From contig CM058237.1 in the NCBI GenBank assembly GCA_030180135.1, forward strand, positions 105,105,904 through 105,169,903: a stretch of DNA of 64,000 nt, in the 5' to 3' direction. The notes below the pieces were generated by a model. The model was not told where the DNA came from, ran no database searches, and worked only from the letters and a program-made list of their open reading frames with translations. The position numbers and the translations under genes are program-made. This stretch comes from Orychophragmus violaceus (lineage: Eukaryota > Streptophyta > Magnoliopsida > Brassicales > Brassicaceae). Shown piece after piece: positions 1 through 10,217 of this stretch; position 1 is the first letter of the stretch; every line of letters starts with the position of its first letter.

Positions 1-1
1 C

Positions 2-10
2 TATAAATAG
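2..10 (+). promoter_or_regulatory. TATA box of gypsy-1 LTR
   Basis: The sequence TATAAATAG sits at the very start of the window. It matches position and context of the TATA box at 11231 in the related gypsy-2 LTR, where a similar GAGGCCATTTTCG stretch follows shortly after. Transcription would start a few tens of bases downstream; the start itself is not visible. Confidence 0.6.
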
Positions 11-239
11 ACCTCCATGAGGCCATTTTCGACATCATCTCTCCAGGGAAGAATTCCCTGATGTTTCCTAAGGCAAAGGCCAACAAAAACCGAGAGAAAA
101 GGGGTATTTTGGCCGGAATGCCTATGGGAATTGAGCGGCTGTTTAAGAGCGAGTTAGAAGGGTTTTCTAAGGAGAAAGAATGCTGGGAAACAAGAGGCAA
201 AAGCCCAGAGTTGATTCAAGATGAAAGGTTTGAAGATTG

Positions 240-729
240 AAGAAAATCCCGAGAACCGTCCGTGGGTCGTTCACGGACGACCGCGGGTCGTTCACGAACG
301 ACCGTAACCATCACAGACGAACACGGTCGTGCACGGACGAACGCGGATGGTGCTCGGACGACCGTGACCGTTCACGTACGAACACGGTCGTCACGTACGA
401 ACACGGTCATCACGGACGAACACGGTCGTGCATGGACGAACACGGTCGCGTACGGACGACCACGAGTCGATCGCGTATGGACGACCGCGGGTCGATCGCG
501 GACGACCGCCGGTCACGTATGGACGACCGTGACCGTTCACGTACGGTCGTGTCCATTCACGGACAGTCACGTCCATTCACGGACGACCGCAGAACTATCA
601 CAGACGACCGCAGGTCATTCACGTACATCCGCAGGATGATACGGACGACCGTGGGTCGTACACGGACGACCACGGTTCGATCACGTACGTCCGCGGGACG
701 ATACAGACGACCGTGGGTCATACACGGAC
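240..729. repeat. CpG-dense degenerate tandem array, 19-21 bp pitch
   Basis: The array is built from variants of GGACGACCGYGGGTCG joined by short TCAC spacers. Starts of the core fall at 275, 296, 315, 335, 356, 376 and 395, and at 479, 500 and 521, giving a pitch of 19 to 21 bp. The array continues after copia-1 at 9323-9605. Reading frames across it on both strands are open only because the repeat lacks stops; the arginine-rich products are not credible genes. Confidence 0.8.
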
Positions 730-1383
730 TGTTGGATCCCACTGGATCTAGGGTTTGATATATTGAATGAAAACCAACCTCGTTCTTACCTTTCTGGCAG
801 CGGAATTGAGATGGTGAACGAGATCAGTGGAGCAACGCAAACGCCTTGCCTCTACCAGATACACACGCACGCTCGCTGGAAACGGGATGCTAGTGCCGGA
901 TCAACGGGAATCGATTCTCTCTGGTGTTTCTACTGTTTCTGTCAAGAAAAGTGGACGGCTCAGTGTTTAGGTCGAAACTTACTTGTTTTATTCGACCTAA
1001 AACACAATTAACGGGCCAGACTTAATCAAGTCTTAATTCGAAAAGCCTTTCGAAGAACTGTGTCGACCGACACACAAGCTGTGTCGATCGACACACAAGC
1101 CGTGTCGATCGACACAACACCATTTTATCGATTATAATGTGTATCCAATACACATTAATATGATCATTACCATAATTATCATTTCCATGTCGTAGCTTCC
1201 AGTTTGCTTAGGTGTGTGACCCTATAGGATCATATAGTACTGGTAGTAAGTCCATAACTTACAGATTGCAAGAGGCTTCTAGCAAAACATTGCAACCGCC
1301 CAGTACTATACGAATGTCTGATCTCGACACACAACTATCATCAGGAGTGAGTACAAGTGTGATTTCAGGACACTATCCCAACA
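730..1383 (-). repeat. Copia-1 3' LTR (654 bp)
   Basis: It starts TGTTGGATCC and ends ATCCCAACA, with the same termini as the right LTR at 8684-9322. It is longer by one extra 21-bp dyad unit (1094-1114 region) and shorter by 6 bp. A near-palindrome with 9-base arms lies at 1136-1156 (ATGTGTAT and ATACACAT around CCA). The shared copia LTR motif TGTGACCC is near 1215. Confidence 0.93.
1061..1114. promoter_or_regulatory. Three 12-bp dyads at exact 21-bp pitch in LTR
   Basis: TGTCGACCGACA lies at 1061, and TGTCGATCGACA at 1082 and 1103. The second sequence is a perfect palindrome. The other LTR has only two sites (9021 and 9042), so one whole unit differs between the LTRs. A role as protein-binding sites is inference. 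Confidence 0.65.
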
Positions 1384-1393
1384 ATCTCCCACT
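1384..1393 (-). other. Copia-1 polypurine tract
   Basis: On the minus strand this reads AGTGGGAGAT directly before the 3' LTR, the usual plus-strand priming site of plant copia elements. The same ten bases flank copia-2, copia-B, A2 and A3. Confidence 0.85.
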
Positions 1394-2202
1394 TGTACTG
1401 GAATCATCAATTCCTATAATCCTTTTGTCTCTATATCTCGATTTGGCATAAGGCAAGATTGGTGTCATCCTTATTAAGCCAACATCGTGTTTATCGAACT
1501 CCTGATCTCAGACTGAACATTACAAACAACTGAACTACAGTTCGTTTGAGTGCAGCCACACATTCTCTCGGTATTCAATCTTCGGTAGGCCCTGAGATAT
1601 TTATCTCCCGTTGTACAGGAGGGACAAATCCCATCTTGTTCCATCCCTGTTTCAACGCATACTTCATGATATACTTGAACAGTGCCGTTATAGTCGCCAG
1701 TTACGGGTCGACGTTTGACAAAGTCAAAATGTACCAATTCATATGCAAGAAAGCATGATGAACTCAGGTCTAAGGACTATACTCTATAGTCGTAATGAGA
1801 ACCTCTTATGACACAGATATAACTATCTTGTAGACTTCTCATTAGCGGGTCATGTCCGATCATATGTTCACTAACATATATCTATGTGACTCACTGCGAT
1901 AATCATATCATTGGCTCCATGAAACTTAGCCAACAGTCACCTCACAATCTAGTCTCTTACGGTTGTCAGTGTCCTAATTCTACAACCTCGACTAGGGACA
2001 AAATAATTTATTAACTTATAGGGTTTCATGATCAAGTCCTCAACTTGATGACCTATAATATGTCATAAACTTATTTGGGACCATTATTTAGATCACAATA
2101 AATAATCCTGAAATCAAATTTCATTAAACATTTCCAAAAGAATGTTTACAAGAGCGTCTTATTATAACTAAAACAAAACTAAAACTCCCACTAGAATCAA
2201 GA
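1394..2202 (-). other. Copia-1 3' untranslated internal region
   Basis: About 800 bp between the end of the RNase H region and the polypurine tract. It holds no credible gene. It is homologous to the same interval in copia-2 (17607 onward), B and C. Short reading frames on both strands change amino acids freely between copies. Confidence 0.7.
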
Positions 2203-4476
2203 TTACATCTTAAGATCTCTAATGCCTACAGCAGTCGTATGACTCTCATGCTTAGGCCTTGGGAGTGACTTAGCCAGAGGATCAGCGACATTCTCGTCTG
2301 TCGGAACTCGGCTGATCTTCACATCACCTCTATTGACGATATCACGAATCAGGTGATATCTCCTCTCCACGTGTTTGGACTTCTGGTGTAACCTGGGTTC
2401 TTTCGCCTGAGCAATGGCTCCATTGTTGTCACAAAATAAAGCCACTGGCTCCAAGATACTAGGAACTACACCAAGCTCAGTCATGAACTTCTTAATCCAA
2501 ACATCTTCCTTTGCCGCTTCTGAAGCAGCAACATATTCAGCTTCCGTTGTGGAATCAGCTACGGTATTCTGCTTAGAGCTCTTCCAGCTCACTGCACCGC
2601 CATTTAGACAGAAGACATATCCAGATTGTGATCGGAAATCGTCTCTGTCCGTCTGAAAACTCGCATCGGTGAATCCATTCACCACAAGTTCTTCACTTCC
2701 TCCATAAACCAGGAATTTATCCTTAGTATGTCTCAAATACTTGAGAATATTCTTGACAGCTGTCCAGTGAACTTCACCTGGATCAGATTGGTATCTACTC
2801 GTCATGCTTAACGCGTAAGCTACATCTGGACGAGTGCATAGCATGACATACATAATATTTCCTATTGCAGAAGCATAAGGAATCCTATTCATGCGTTCTC
2901 GCTCAGCTGGTGTCGCCGGACACTGCTTCTTGCTGAGACTCATGCCATGAGACATCGGTATGAAGCCCTTCTTGGAATCTTGCATACTGAATCTGTGCAA
3001 CACCTTATCAATATAAGTGTTCTGGCACAATCCAATCAGCCTATTCAATCTATCTCTGTAGATTATGATTCCAAGAATGTATGCGGCTTCTCCCATGTCT
3101 TTCATGGAAAAACAACTTCCGAGCCAAGTCTTGACAGACTGAAGCAACGGAACGTCATTACCGAGGAGGAGTATGTCATCGACATACAGTACAAGAAACG
3201 CAACTTTGCTCCCACTAATCTTCTTGTAAACACATGGTTCCTCTTCGTTCTTGATGAAACCAAATTGTTTTACTGCTTCATCAAAACAAAGATTCCAACC
3301 CCGTGATGCTTGCTTCCATCCATAAATGGATTTATGAAGCTTGCATACCTTCCCAGCGTTCTTAGGATCGACAAAACCTTCAGGCTGTGTCATGTACACA
3401 TCCTCTTCCAGAATACCATTCAGGAATGCGGTTTTGACATCCATTTGCCAAATCTCATAATCATAATGAGCGGCAATTGCTAGAAGAATCCGAATGGATT
3501 TAAGCATAGCGACTGGGGAATAGGTTTCATCATAGTCAATACCATGAATTTGCTTGAAACCTTTAGCCACCAACCTCGATTTGTAAATCTGTACATTGCC
3601 ATCCACGTCAATCTTCTTCTTGAAGATCCATTTACACTCAATGGCTTTTACACCATTAGGTAAATCGACCAAGGACCATACTTGGTTTTCTGACATGGAT
3701 CCAATTTCGGATTTAGAGGCTCCAAGCCACTTTTTGGAGTCCGGGTCCATCATTGCTTCCGCGAAGGTCGCTGGTTCGTCACTTTCAATGATCATCAGAT
3801 CATTTGAATTGGTCACGAGAAATCCATAGTATCTCTCGGGTTCGTGACGGATCCTTCCGGATATGCGAACTTCAGGCTCCACAGGCGCCGGTTCCACAGA
3901 ACTTTGTGGATCTAGCTGCTGCTCTTCCTCAACAGCTTGAACAATCTCCTGTGCATCTTGAATTTCTTCAAGATGTACTTTACGCCCACTGTTTTTCTTA
4001 GATAGAAACTCCCTCTCAAGAAAAGAACAGTCCCGAGCAACAAATACTTTGTTCTCAGATTGGTTGTAAAAGTAGTATGCATTGGTTTCCCTAGGATAAC
4101 CAACGAAGTAACATTTATCTGATTTGGGTGCGAGCTTGTCAGAGATTAAACGTTTGACATAAGCCTCACAACCCCAAATCCTTAGGAAAGACAGACTAGG
4201 AGTGTTCCCAGTCCACAATTAATGTGGTATCTTTTCCACTGATTTAGATGGCACCGTATTTAGTGTAAACGCAGACGTTTCTACAGCGTATCCCCAAAAG
4301 GATAATGGAAGATTTGAATGACTCATCATAGACCGAACCATATCCAATAAGGTTCGATTCCTCCTCTCTGACACTCCATTCCATTGGGGTGTTCCAGGAG
4401 GAGTGAGTTGTGAAATAATTCCACACTCGCTCAGATAGTCGCTGAACTCTTGACTCAAGTATTCTTGTAAACACAT
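2203..4476 (-). pseudogene. Copia-1 integrase C-terminus, RT and RNase H (broken)
   Basis: The main frame (2203-4218, 671 codons) starts in the integrase C-terminal region, has an acidic linker, then RT with the YVDD catalytic motif (FLVLYVDDILLLGND) and the copia RNase H with FTDASF, STTEAEY and FCDNNGAI. It ends normally before the 3' untranslated region. Upstream, 4219-4476 encodes the tail of the integrase core (NGVSERRNRT) in the same frame, separated by one stop at 4219-4221 where the intact sequence has a Glu codon. It forms the downstream copy of the tandem duplication. The protein would be part of a virus-like particle polyprotein if it were intact. Confidence 0.9.
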
Positions 4477-5703
4477 GGTTCCTCTTCGTTCTTGATGTAA
4501 CCAAATTGTTTAACTGATTCATCAAAACGAAGATTCCAACTCCGAGATGCTTGCTTCAATCCATAAATGGATTTCATGAAGCTTGCATACCTTCCCAGCG
4601 TTCTTAGGATCGACAAAACCTTCAGGCTGTGTCATATACACATCCTCTTCCAGAATATCATTCAGGAATGCGGTTTTGACATCCATTTGCCAAATATCAT
4701 AGTCATAATGAGCTGCAATCGCTAGAAGAATCCGAATGGATTTAAGCATAGCGACTGGGGAATAGGTTTCATCATAGTCAATACCATGAATTTGCTTGAA
4801 ACCTTTAGCCACCAGCCTCGCTTTGTAAATCTGTACATTGCCATCCACGTCAATCTTCTTCTTGAAGATCCATTTACACTCAATGGCTTTTACACCATTA
4901 GGTAAATCGACCAAAGACCATACTTGGTTTTCTGACATGGATCCCATTTCGGACTTAGAGGCTCCAAGCCAATTTTCGGAGTCCGAGCCCATCTTTGCTT
5001 CCGCGAAGGTCGCTGCTTCGTCACTATCAATGATCATCAGATCATTTGAATCGGTCACGAGAAATCCATAGTATCTCTCGGGTTCGTGACGGATCCTTCC
5101 GGATCTGCGAACTTCAGGCTCCACAGGCGCCGGTTCCACAGAACTTTGTGGATCCAACTGCTGCTCTTCCTCATCCGGTTGAGAAGTATCCTATGTATCT
5201 CGAATTTCTTCAAGATGTACTTTACTCCCACTGTTTTTCTTAGAGAGAAACTCCCTCTCAAGAAAAGAACAGTCCCGAACAACAAATACTTTGTTCTCAG
5301 ATTGGTTGTAAAAGTAGTATGCCTTGGTTTCCCTAGGATAACCAACGAAGTAGCATTTATCTGATTTGGGTGCAAGCTTGTCAGAGATTAAACGTTTGAC
5401 ATAAGCCTCACAACCCCAAATCCTCAGGAAAGACAGACTAGGAACATTCCCAGTCCACATTTCATGTGGTGTCTTTTCCACTGATTTAGATGGCACCCTA
5501 TTTAGTGTAAATGCAGACGTTTCTAGAGCGTATCCGCAAAAGGATAATGGAAGATTAGAATGACTCATCATAGACCGAACCATATCCAATAAGGTTCGAT
5601 TCCTCCTCTCTGACACTCCATTCCATTGGGGTGTACCAGGAGGAGTGAGTTGTGAAATAATTCCACACTCGCTCAGATAGTCGCTGAACTCTTGGCTTAA
5701 GTA
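3221..5703 (-). repeat. 1.24-kb internal tandem duplication
   Basis: Positions 3221-4461 and 4462-5703 are two direct copies joined at a short TTCT homology (offset 1241-1242 bp). Each spans the end of the integrase core, the linker and the first half of RT. I count roughly 60 differences between copies, about 5 percent, against 3 substitutions between the element's LTRs. The duplication is therefore older than this insertion or joins two different templates. Confidence 0.9.
4522..5157 (-). pseudogene. Copia-1 truncated RT (upstream duplicate)
   Basis: This is the second copy of the linker and N-terminal RT. The RT begins at WIFKKKIDVDG and includes WQMDVKTAFLN with the first catalytic Asp. 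The frame is lost after VCKLH by a one-base insertion near 4581, just before the YVDD region, which this copy lacks. A stop at 5191-5193 (CAG to TAG compared with copia-C) separates it from the integrase frame. Confidence 0.85.
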
Positions 5704-6498
5704 TTCTCCTCCGCGATCCGATCGCATAACTTTGATACTTTTGCCAAGTTGGTTCTGTACTTCATTCTTGAATTCCTTGAATCTATCAAAGGATTCTGAC
5801 TTGTGTCTCATCAAATAGACATAGCCATACCTACTGAAATCATCAGTGAAGGTAATGAAGTACTTGTAATTTCCTCTGGCAACAATGCTCATTGGCCCAC
5901 ATACATCAGTATGAATAAGGCCCAATAACTCACTGGCCCTTTCATTTGGTTTGTTGAAAGGGGCCCTAGCCATTTTGCCCATCAAGCAAGATTCGCATTT
6001 CTCACATGATTCAAAATCAAATGAGCCCAGAAGCCCATTTCGATGGAGCCTTTGGATGCGTTTCTCATTGATATGGCCCAAACGACAATGCCATAAGAAA
6101 GTCGGGTTTTCGTCGTTGGACTTAAACCGCTTTGTATTTATGTTAAAGACAGGCATTTCTTGGTTTAAAACATATAACCCATTATCTAATGGGGCGCTAC
6201 CATAATAAGTACCATCACGATTAAAAGAACAAACTTTATTCTTAACAGCAAAATCAAAACCTTCCAAATCCAAAACGGAAACTGAAATTATGTTTCTGCT
6301 TATCGCAGGTACAAAGTAGCAATTATTTAAAATTAAAACCATGCCCGATGGTAAGGACAACTCGTAGGTGCCTACGGCCAGTGCAGCAACCTTAGCTCCA
6401 TTCCCGACCCGTAGCTCCACTTGTCCTTTCTTCAGCGTCCTACTGTTTCTTAGTGCCTGCACATTTGTACAAATATGAGCACCGCAGCCGGTATCCAA
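5191..6498 (-). pseudogene. Copia-1 protease and integrase
   Basis: The frame is open for 435 codons. It begins at the aspartic protease motif DTGCGAHIC, followed by the GAG-pre-integrase zinc-binding motif (HCRLGH ... CEKCESC) and an integrase core with HTDVCGP, RSDRGGEY and NGVSERRNRT, the D, D and E of a DD35E site. It is in frame with the upstream gag, separated only by a TGA at 6502-6504. No ATG precedes it, so it would need read-through of that stop. It ends at the premature stop in the linker. Confidence 0.88.
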
Positions 6499-6501
6499 TA
6501 C

Positions 6502-7452
6502 TCACGAAGTAGAACTAGAAGACGTAACATTAAGTTCGATAACATAAATACCTGAGTCAGACGCATCATACGTCTTCTTCAGTTTCTTGTAATCTTCCTT
6601 GAACTTCTTGCAGTCTCTCTTCCAATGCCCCAACTGCTTGCAGTAGTTGCACTTATCCTCAGGAGAAGGCCCGGATTTGGGCTTGGGCTTTGGCTTGTCT
6701 TGACTCTCAGTCTCGACAACCTGGGCCTTTCCCTTATCCTTCTTAGGTTTCTTAAACCTTTTACCCCCTTGTACCATCAGGACACTGGGAGTAGCCTTCT
6801 TGAGATTCGGCTCTGCTGTCTTCAGCATACTGTGCAACTCAGTCAATGTCTTAGTCATGTTTTGCATGTTGTAGTTCATGATGAACTGATCAAAACACGA
6901 CGGCAAAGACTGCAGAATCATGTCAGTGGCTAGCTCCTGGCTAATGGCACAGTCCAGTTTCCCCAGGTTATCAATGTAACCCATCATTTTAAGGACATGA
7001 GGACTTACTGGACTGTCCTTAGCCAGCTTGCAATCCATAAGATATTTAACCGTCTGGTATCTCTCTGTGCGAGCTTGCTCCTGAAACAAAGCTTTCAGGC
7101 TGTTAATCATCTCAATGGGTGACATCACGTTCTCATATTGCTTCTGCAGCTCAGAGTTCATAGTCACCAGCATTAGACAATTAACATCTTTGACATCAGC
7201 TGAATGCTTATCCCAAGCATTCTTTTCTGTCTGCGGGGCATTGGAACGTGGCCTCTCGGTGAGAACTCTTTCAAGGACATATTCCTTGTTCTCCTGCCTG
7301 AGAACTATTCTCAGGTTCCGATACCATTCCAAGAAATTAGATCCATTTAACTTGTCCTTCTCAAGGACGGATCTTAGTGAGAAAGTGTTGATGTGAGATG
7401 AGACATACATAGCTGTAATTAAAAGAGGTAAAGTTTTAGTTATAATGCTCAA
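6502..7452 (-). CDS. gag: Copia-1 Gag
   Basis: This is the capsid-nucleocapsid protein of a copia element. The likely start is the ATG at 7410, giving MYVSSHINTFSLRS, since related Gags begin just before NTFSIRS. The N-terminal part is the conserved copia Gag fold, including NGSNFLEWYRNLR, KMMGYIDNL and ILQSLP. A basic Lys/Pro-rich stretch precedes one CCHC knuckle (CNYCKQLGHWKRDC, residues 268-281 of the full frame). It ends at a TGA where copia-C has Trp (TGG), directly before the protease. No other stop interrupts it. Confidence 0.85.
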   Translation of the reverse strand: MSIITKTLPLLITAMYVSSHINTFSLRSVLEKDKLNGSNFLEWYRNLRIVLRQENKEYVLERVLTERPRSNAPQTEKNAWDKHSADVKDVNCLMLVTMNSELQKQYENVMSPIEMINSLKALFQEQARTERYQTVKYLMDCKLAKDSPVSPHVLKMMGYIDNLGKLDCAISQELATDMILQSLPSCFDQFIMNYNMQNMTKTLTELHSMLKTAEPNLKKATPSVLMVQGGKRFKKPKKDKGKAQVVETESQDKPKPKPKSGPSPEDKCNYCKQLGHWKRDCKKFKEDYKKLKKTYDASDSGIYVIELNVTSSSSTS

Positions 7453-8670
7453 GAAATGAGAATTCTTATCTAATAAGAAAAACTTGCATTGTATTCAAAA
7501 CTAAGTTTCCTCGGGTGAATACAATGAGCCAAGATCCTCAGATTACTAAAATTCGAGTGGGCGACACGCCGTTACTCAAATTTTAGCTATCTAGGTAAGC
7601 AAATCATTGCTAATTGTACTCAGTACAACTCTTGGTCGTGGATAAGACAAACTATGTCCAATCCACTCTGATGTCTCTGGGCCCAGAACTTCTGACAGCC
7701 CAGTCAAGTAAAACCAATCCATTTTCTGTCTTGTGATCACTGACAGTTGCACTGCAAGTCTGTCAATGATCACCTGCCTTACTCACGTTGCAGTGGATAT
7801 CGAGGACTCCAAGATTATCCAACAAACGACACGAGTCTTGACAGTAGACAAGATCGGGCAAGACATCAAGATCACTTGATATTTAGTTGAGGAAAAGAAC
7901 CGTTTTATCTTGATGCATATCCAATATACATCCAAGAATTTATTAATTTATTTAAAACATTCAGTTTTATTTAGTTTAGATTCATCTACAACTTTTAGGA
8001 TTAAATTGTTCTGGTATATGAAAATATGTGGTCCAACCAGCATATCTGCGAATGTCGTGTCGATCGATGCCGACCAATGGCATCGGTCGATGCAACTAGA
8101 ATTAAACCGTTCTTCGATAACCGGTCAAACCAGATCGAATTTACATAACCGACTCAATCCAATTGAACCGGTTCGGTTTAATAGTCCATGTCGATCGTCA
8201 CACACTGTGTGTCGATCGACATGACCAAACCAGAACCAATTTGATTAATTAAAATTAACCGAGAGATATAACCAGTTCAATCCAATTGAACCGGTCAATC
8301 AAATCGCTTTGCCTGTGTCGACCGATACACCCAGTGTATCGACCGACACAGCAGGAATATGGGTACTCGATCTCAGATCGAAACCCTAAAATTATTTGCG
8401 TATTTTCGCCTTGTGTCGACCGACACACGCTTTGTGTCGATCGACACTTTGCGACAAACCCTAAAATTTTACGTTTTGTTTCGCGGCGTGTCGACCGACA
8501 CACGCTTTGTGTCGATCGACACAGTGCGATTTCAACAACATCATCGTTTTTCAACATGAACAAAAACCGAGATTAACATTCAATAAAACGATTTTAACAG
8601 GCAAAATTCAATCCAACAACATCAAGTTTCGAATTAATTTCACCAGATTCAATAGCTAAACCCTAACCTG
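7453..8670 (-). other. Copia-1 untranslated leader with dyad sites
   Basis: This lies between the primer site and gag. Positions 7600-7800 resemble the conserved leader block of copia-2 and, more weakly, of A, B and C (the CTCTGATGTCT and GGCCC phrases). Positions 8055-8525 hold repeated TCGATCGA-type dyads, for example at 8188/8209, 8316/8337 and 8416/8437, again about 21 bp apart. Positions 8100-8310 carry AACCGGTT/CAATTGAACCGG repeats. I see no gene. Confidence 0.7.
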
Positions 8671-8682
8671 GCTCTGATACCA
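8671..8682 (-). other. Copia-1 primer-binding site (tRNA-iMet)
   Basis: On the minus strand this reads TGGTATCAGAGC, the complement of the 3' end of plant initiator Met tRNA, one base inside the 5' LTR. It fixes the element's orientation. Confidence 0.92.
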
Positions 8683-8683
8683 C

Positions 8684-9322
8684 TGTTGGATCCCACTGGA
8701 TCTAGGGTTTGATATATTGAATGAAAACCAACCTCGTTCTTACCTTTCTGGCATCGGAATTGAGATGGTGAACGAGATCAGTGGAGCAACGCAAACGCCT
8801 TGCCTCTACCAGATACACACGCACGCTCGCTGGAAACGGGATGCTAGTGCCGGATCAACGGGAATCGATTCTCTCTGGTGTTTCTACTGTTTCTGTCAAG
8901 AAAAGTGGACGGCTCAGTGTTTAGGTCGAAACTTACTTGTTTTATTCGACCTAAAACACAATTAACGGGCCAGACTTAATCAAGTCTTAATTCGAAAAGC
9001 CTTTCGAAAAACCCGAACTGTGTCGACCGACACACAAGCTGTGTCGATCGACACAACACCATTTTATCGATTATAATGTGTATCCAATACACATTAATAT
9101 GATCATTACCATAATGATCATTCCCATGTCGTAGCTTCCAGTTTGCTTAGGTGTGTGACCCTATAGGATCATATAGTACTGGTAGTAAGTCCATAACTTA
9201 CAGATTGCAAGAGGCTTCTAGCAAAACATTGCAACCGCCCAGTACTATACGAATGTCTGATCTCGACACACAACTATCATCAGGAGTGAGTACAAGTGTG
9301 ATTTCAGGACACTATCCCAACA
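8684..9322 (-). repeat. Copia-1 5' LTR (639 bp)
   Basis: It is nearly identical to the LTR at 730-1383. It has two 12-bp dyads (9021 and 9042) where the partner has three. It ends CCCAACA at 9322, followed by the target duplication CGGAC. Confidence 0.93.
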
Positions 9323-9327
9323 CGGAC

Positions 9328-10217
9328 GACCACGGTGCGATCACGTATGTTCGCGGGACGATACGGACGACTGTGGGTCGATTACGGACGCACGCGGGTC
9401 GTGTACGGACGACCGTAACCGTTCATGGGCAGTCATGTCCGTTCACGAACGGTCGTGTCCGTTCATGTACAGTCGCGTCTGTTCACGGACGACCGTGATG
9501 GTCACAAGGATGGCTTTAGGGACGTCCGTGACGAACGTACGAATGAACATACGGACGAACGCGTACGACCGCGGGTCGCGATACGATCGCGGATCCAGGA
9601 ACGGTCGGGACGCGGATCGACCTTATGAACATGGATGATCAAGCAAAGGATCAAGGAGAATGGTGGTCAAAGGAAGGAACAAGAAGACCTCTTTTGTACT
9701 CGGTCATGTGGGGATGGTTGGTTGAATGACTAAGTACAAAGGGGGTGTGTTCTAGGACTTGATGAACGAACGAGCTAAGCTGGACGTCGGAAATGACTTC
9801 ACAACGGCTTCGCTAAAAGGCTAAGGTACACGTTCGAATACTCTTCTATTGTTCTAAGGAATGAATAGAATGGAATAAGTTGAATGGAACAAACTAAGTC
9901 AAATACTTAGGTTGTTAGAACGGATAGATAAGAACGGAACCTCGAAAGAGCTTAAGAAAACTCAATAAGATCATAAGAGGTTCTTGGATGGATCGTTCTT
10001 TAGAAGAACGATAAAAATGTTAATTAAGGATTTTTCGCTGCGTAATCATAAGTATGAAGGATCTAAGACTAAGAGTCAAATAGTAGATCCGAGGAATACT
10101 TGTTCCTAAGGGAAAAGTTTTAAATAGGACGGGGTTTAGGGAGGTTCAGGCCACGGTTTGGCCTAACCACTGAAACGCATCGACCGCGGCCTAGGGTGGC
10201 CGGGTCGGGGTGTTTCA
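9328..10217 (+). mobile_element. Gypsy-1 LTR, right part
   Basis: The CpG-dense repeat resumes after copia-1 (to about 9605), then a unique U5-like stretch runs to TGTTTCA at 10217. The primer-binding site follows 3 bases later. The same ending, GGGGTGTTTCA plus AGTTGGTATCAGAGCGG, closes the gypsy-2 5' LTR at 12757, so the two are related families. Confidence 0.78.

Larger units (their letters stand above)
1..729 (+). mobile_element. Gypsy-1 LTR, left part (window starts inside it)
   Basis: This is the downstream part of a Ty3/gypsy LTR. It opens at a TATA box, followed by an R/U5-like stretch (a phrase near 78-92 recurs in the gypsy-2 LTR near 11299) and then a CpG-dense repeat array. It is cut at 729 by copia-1 and resumes at 9328. 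The junction shows a perfect 5-bp target duplication, CGGAC, at 725-729 and 9323-9327. The upstream part of the LTR lies outside the window. Orientation is plus because the primer-binding site follows the LTR end at 10217. Confidence 0.75.
730..9322 (-). mobile_element. Copia-1, complete-length Ty1/copia element with broken pol
   Basis: The element has two LTRs (654 and 639 bp), a tRNA-iMet primer site next to the right LTR, a polypurine tract next to the left LTR, and a perfect 5-bp target duplication (CGGAC). It is on the minus strand. By eye the LTRs differ by three substitutions, one 6-bp indel and one 21-bp indel, so insertion is fairly recent. The internal region carries gag, protease-integrase and RT-RNase H, but has in-frame stops and a 1.24-kb internal tandem duplication, so it cannot make a normal polyprotein. 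Confidence 0.95.

Noticed and set aside
240..729. CRISPR-like array
   Set aside because: Units are degenerate, there are no unique spacers of constant length, and the context is a plant LTR.
237..758. Long open frames with Arg/Asp/Thr-rich products over the gypsy-1 array
   Set aside because: They are open on several frames and both strands because the repeat unit lacks stop codons, with no codon structure or domain.
1212..1451. Small frames inside copia LTRs (for example 763-1011, 1212-1451, 8717-8965, 9151-9498)
   Set aside because: They lie in LTR regulatory DNA, are short, and match no domain.
8055..8525. TCGATCGA dyads as a bacterial-type operator or transposon end
   Set aside because: They occur inside eukaryotic LTR elements, in LTRs and leaders, and do not mark element ends.
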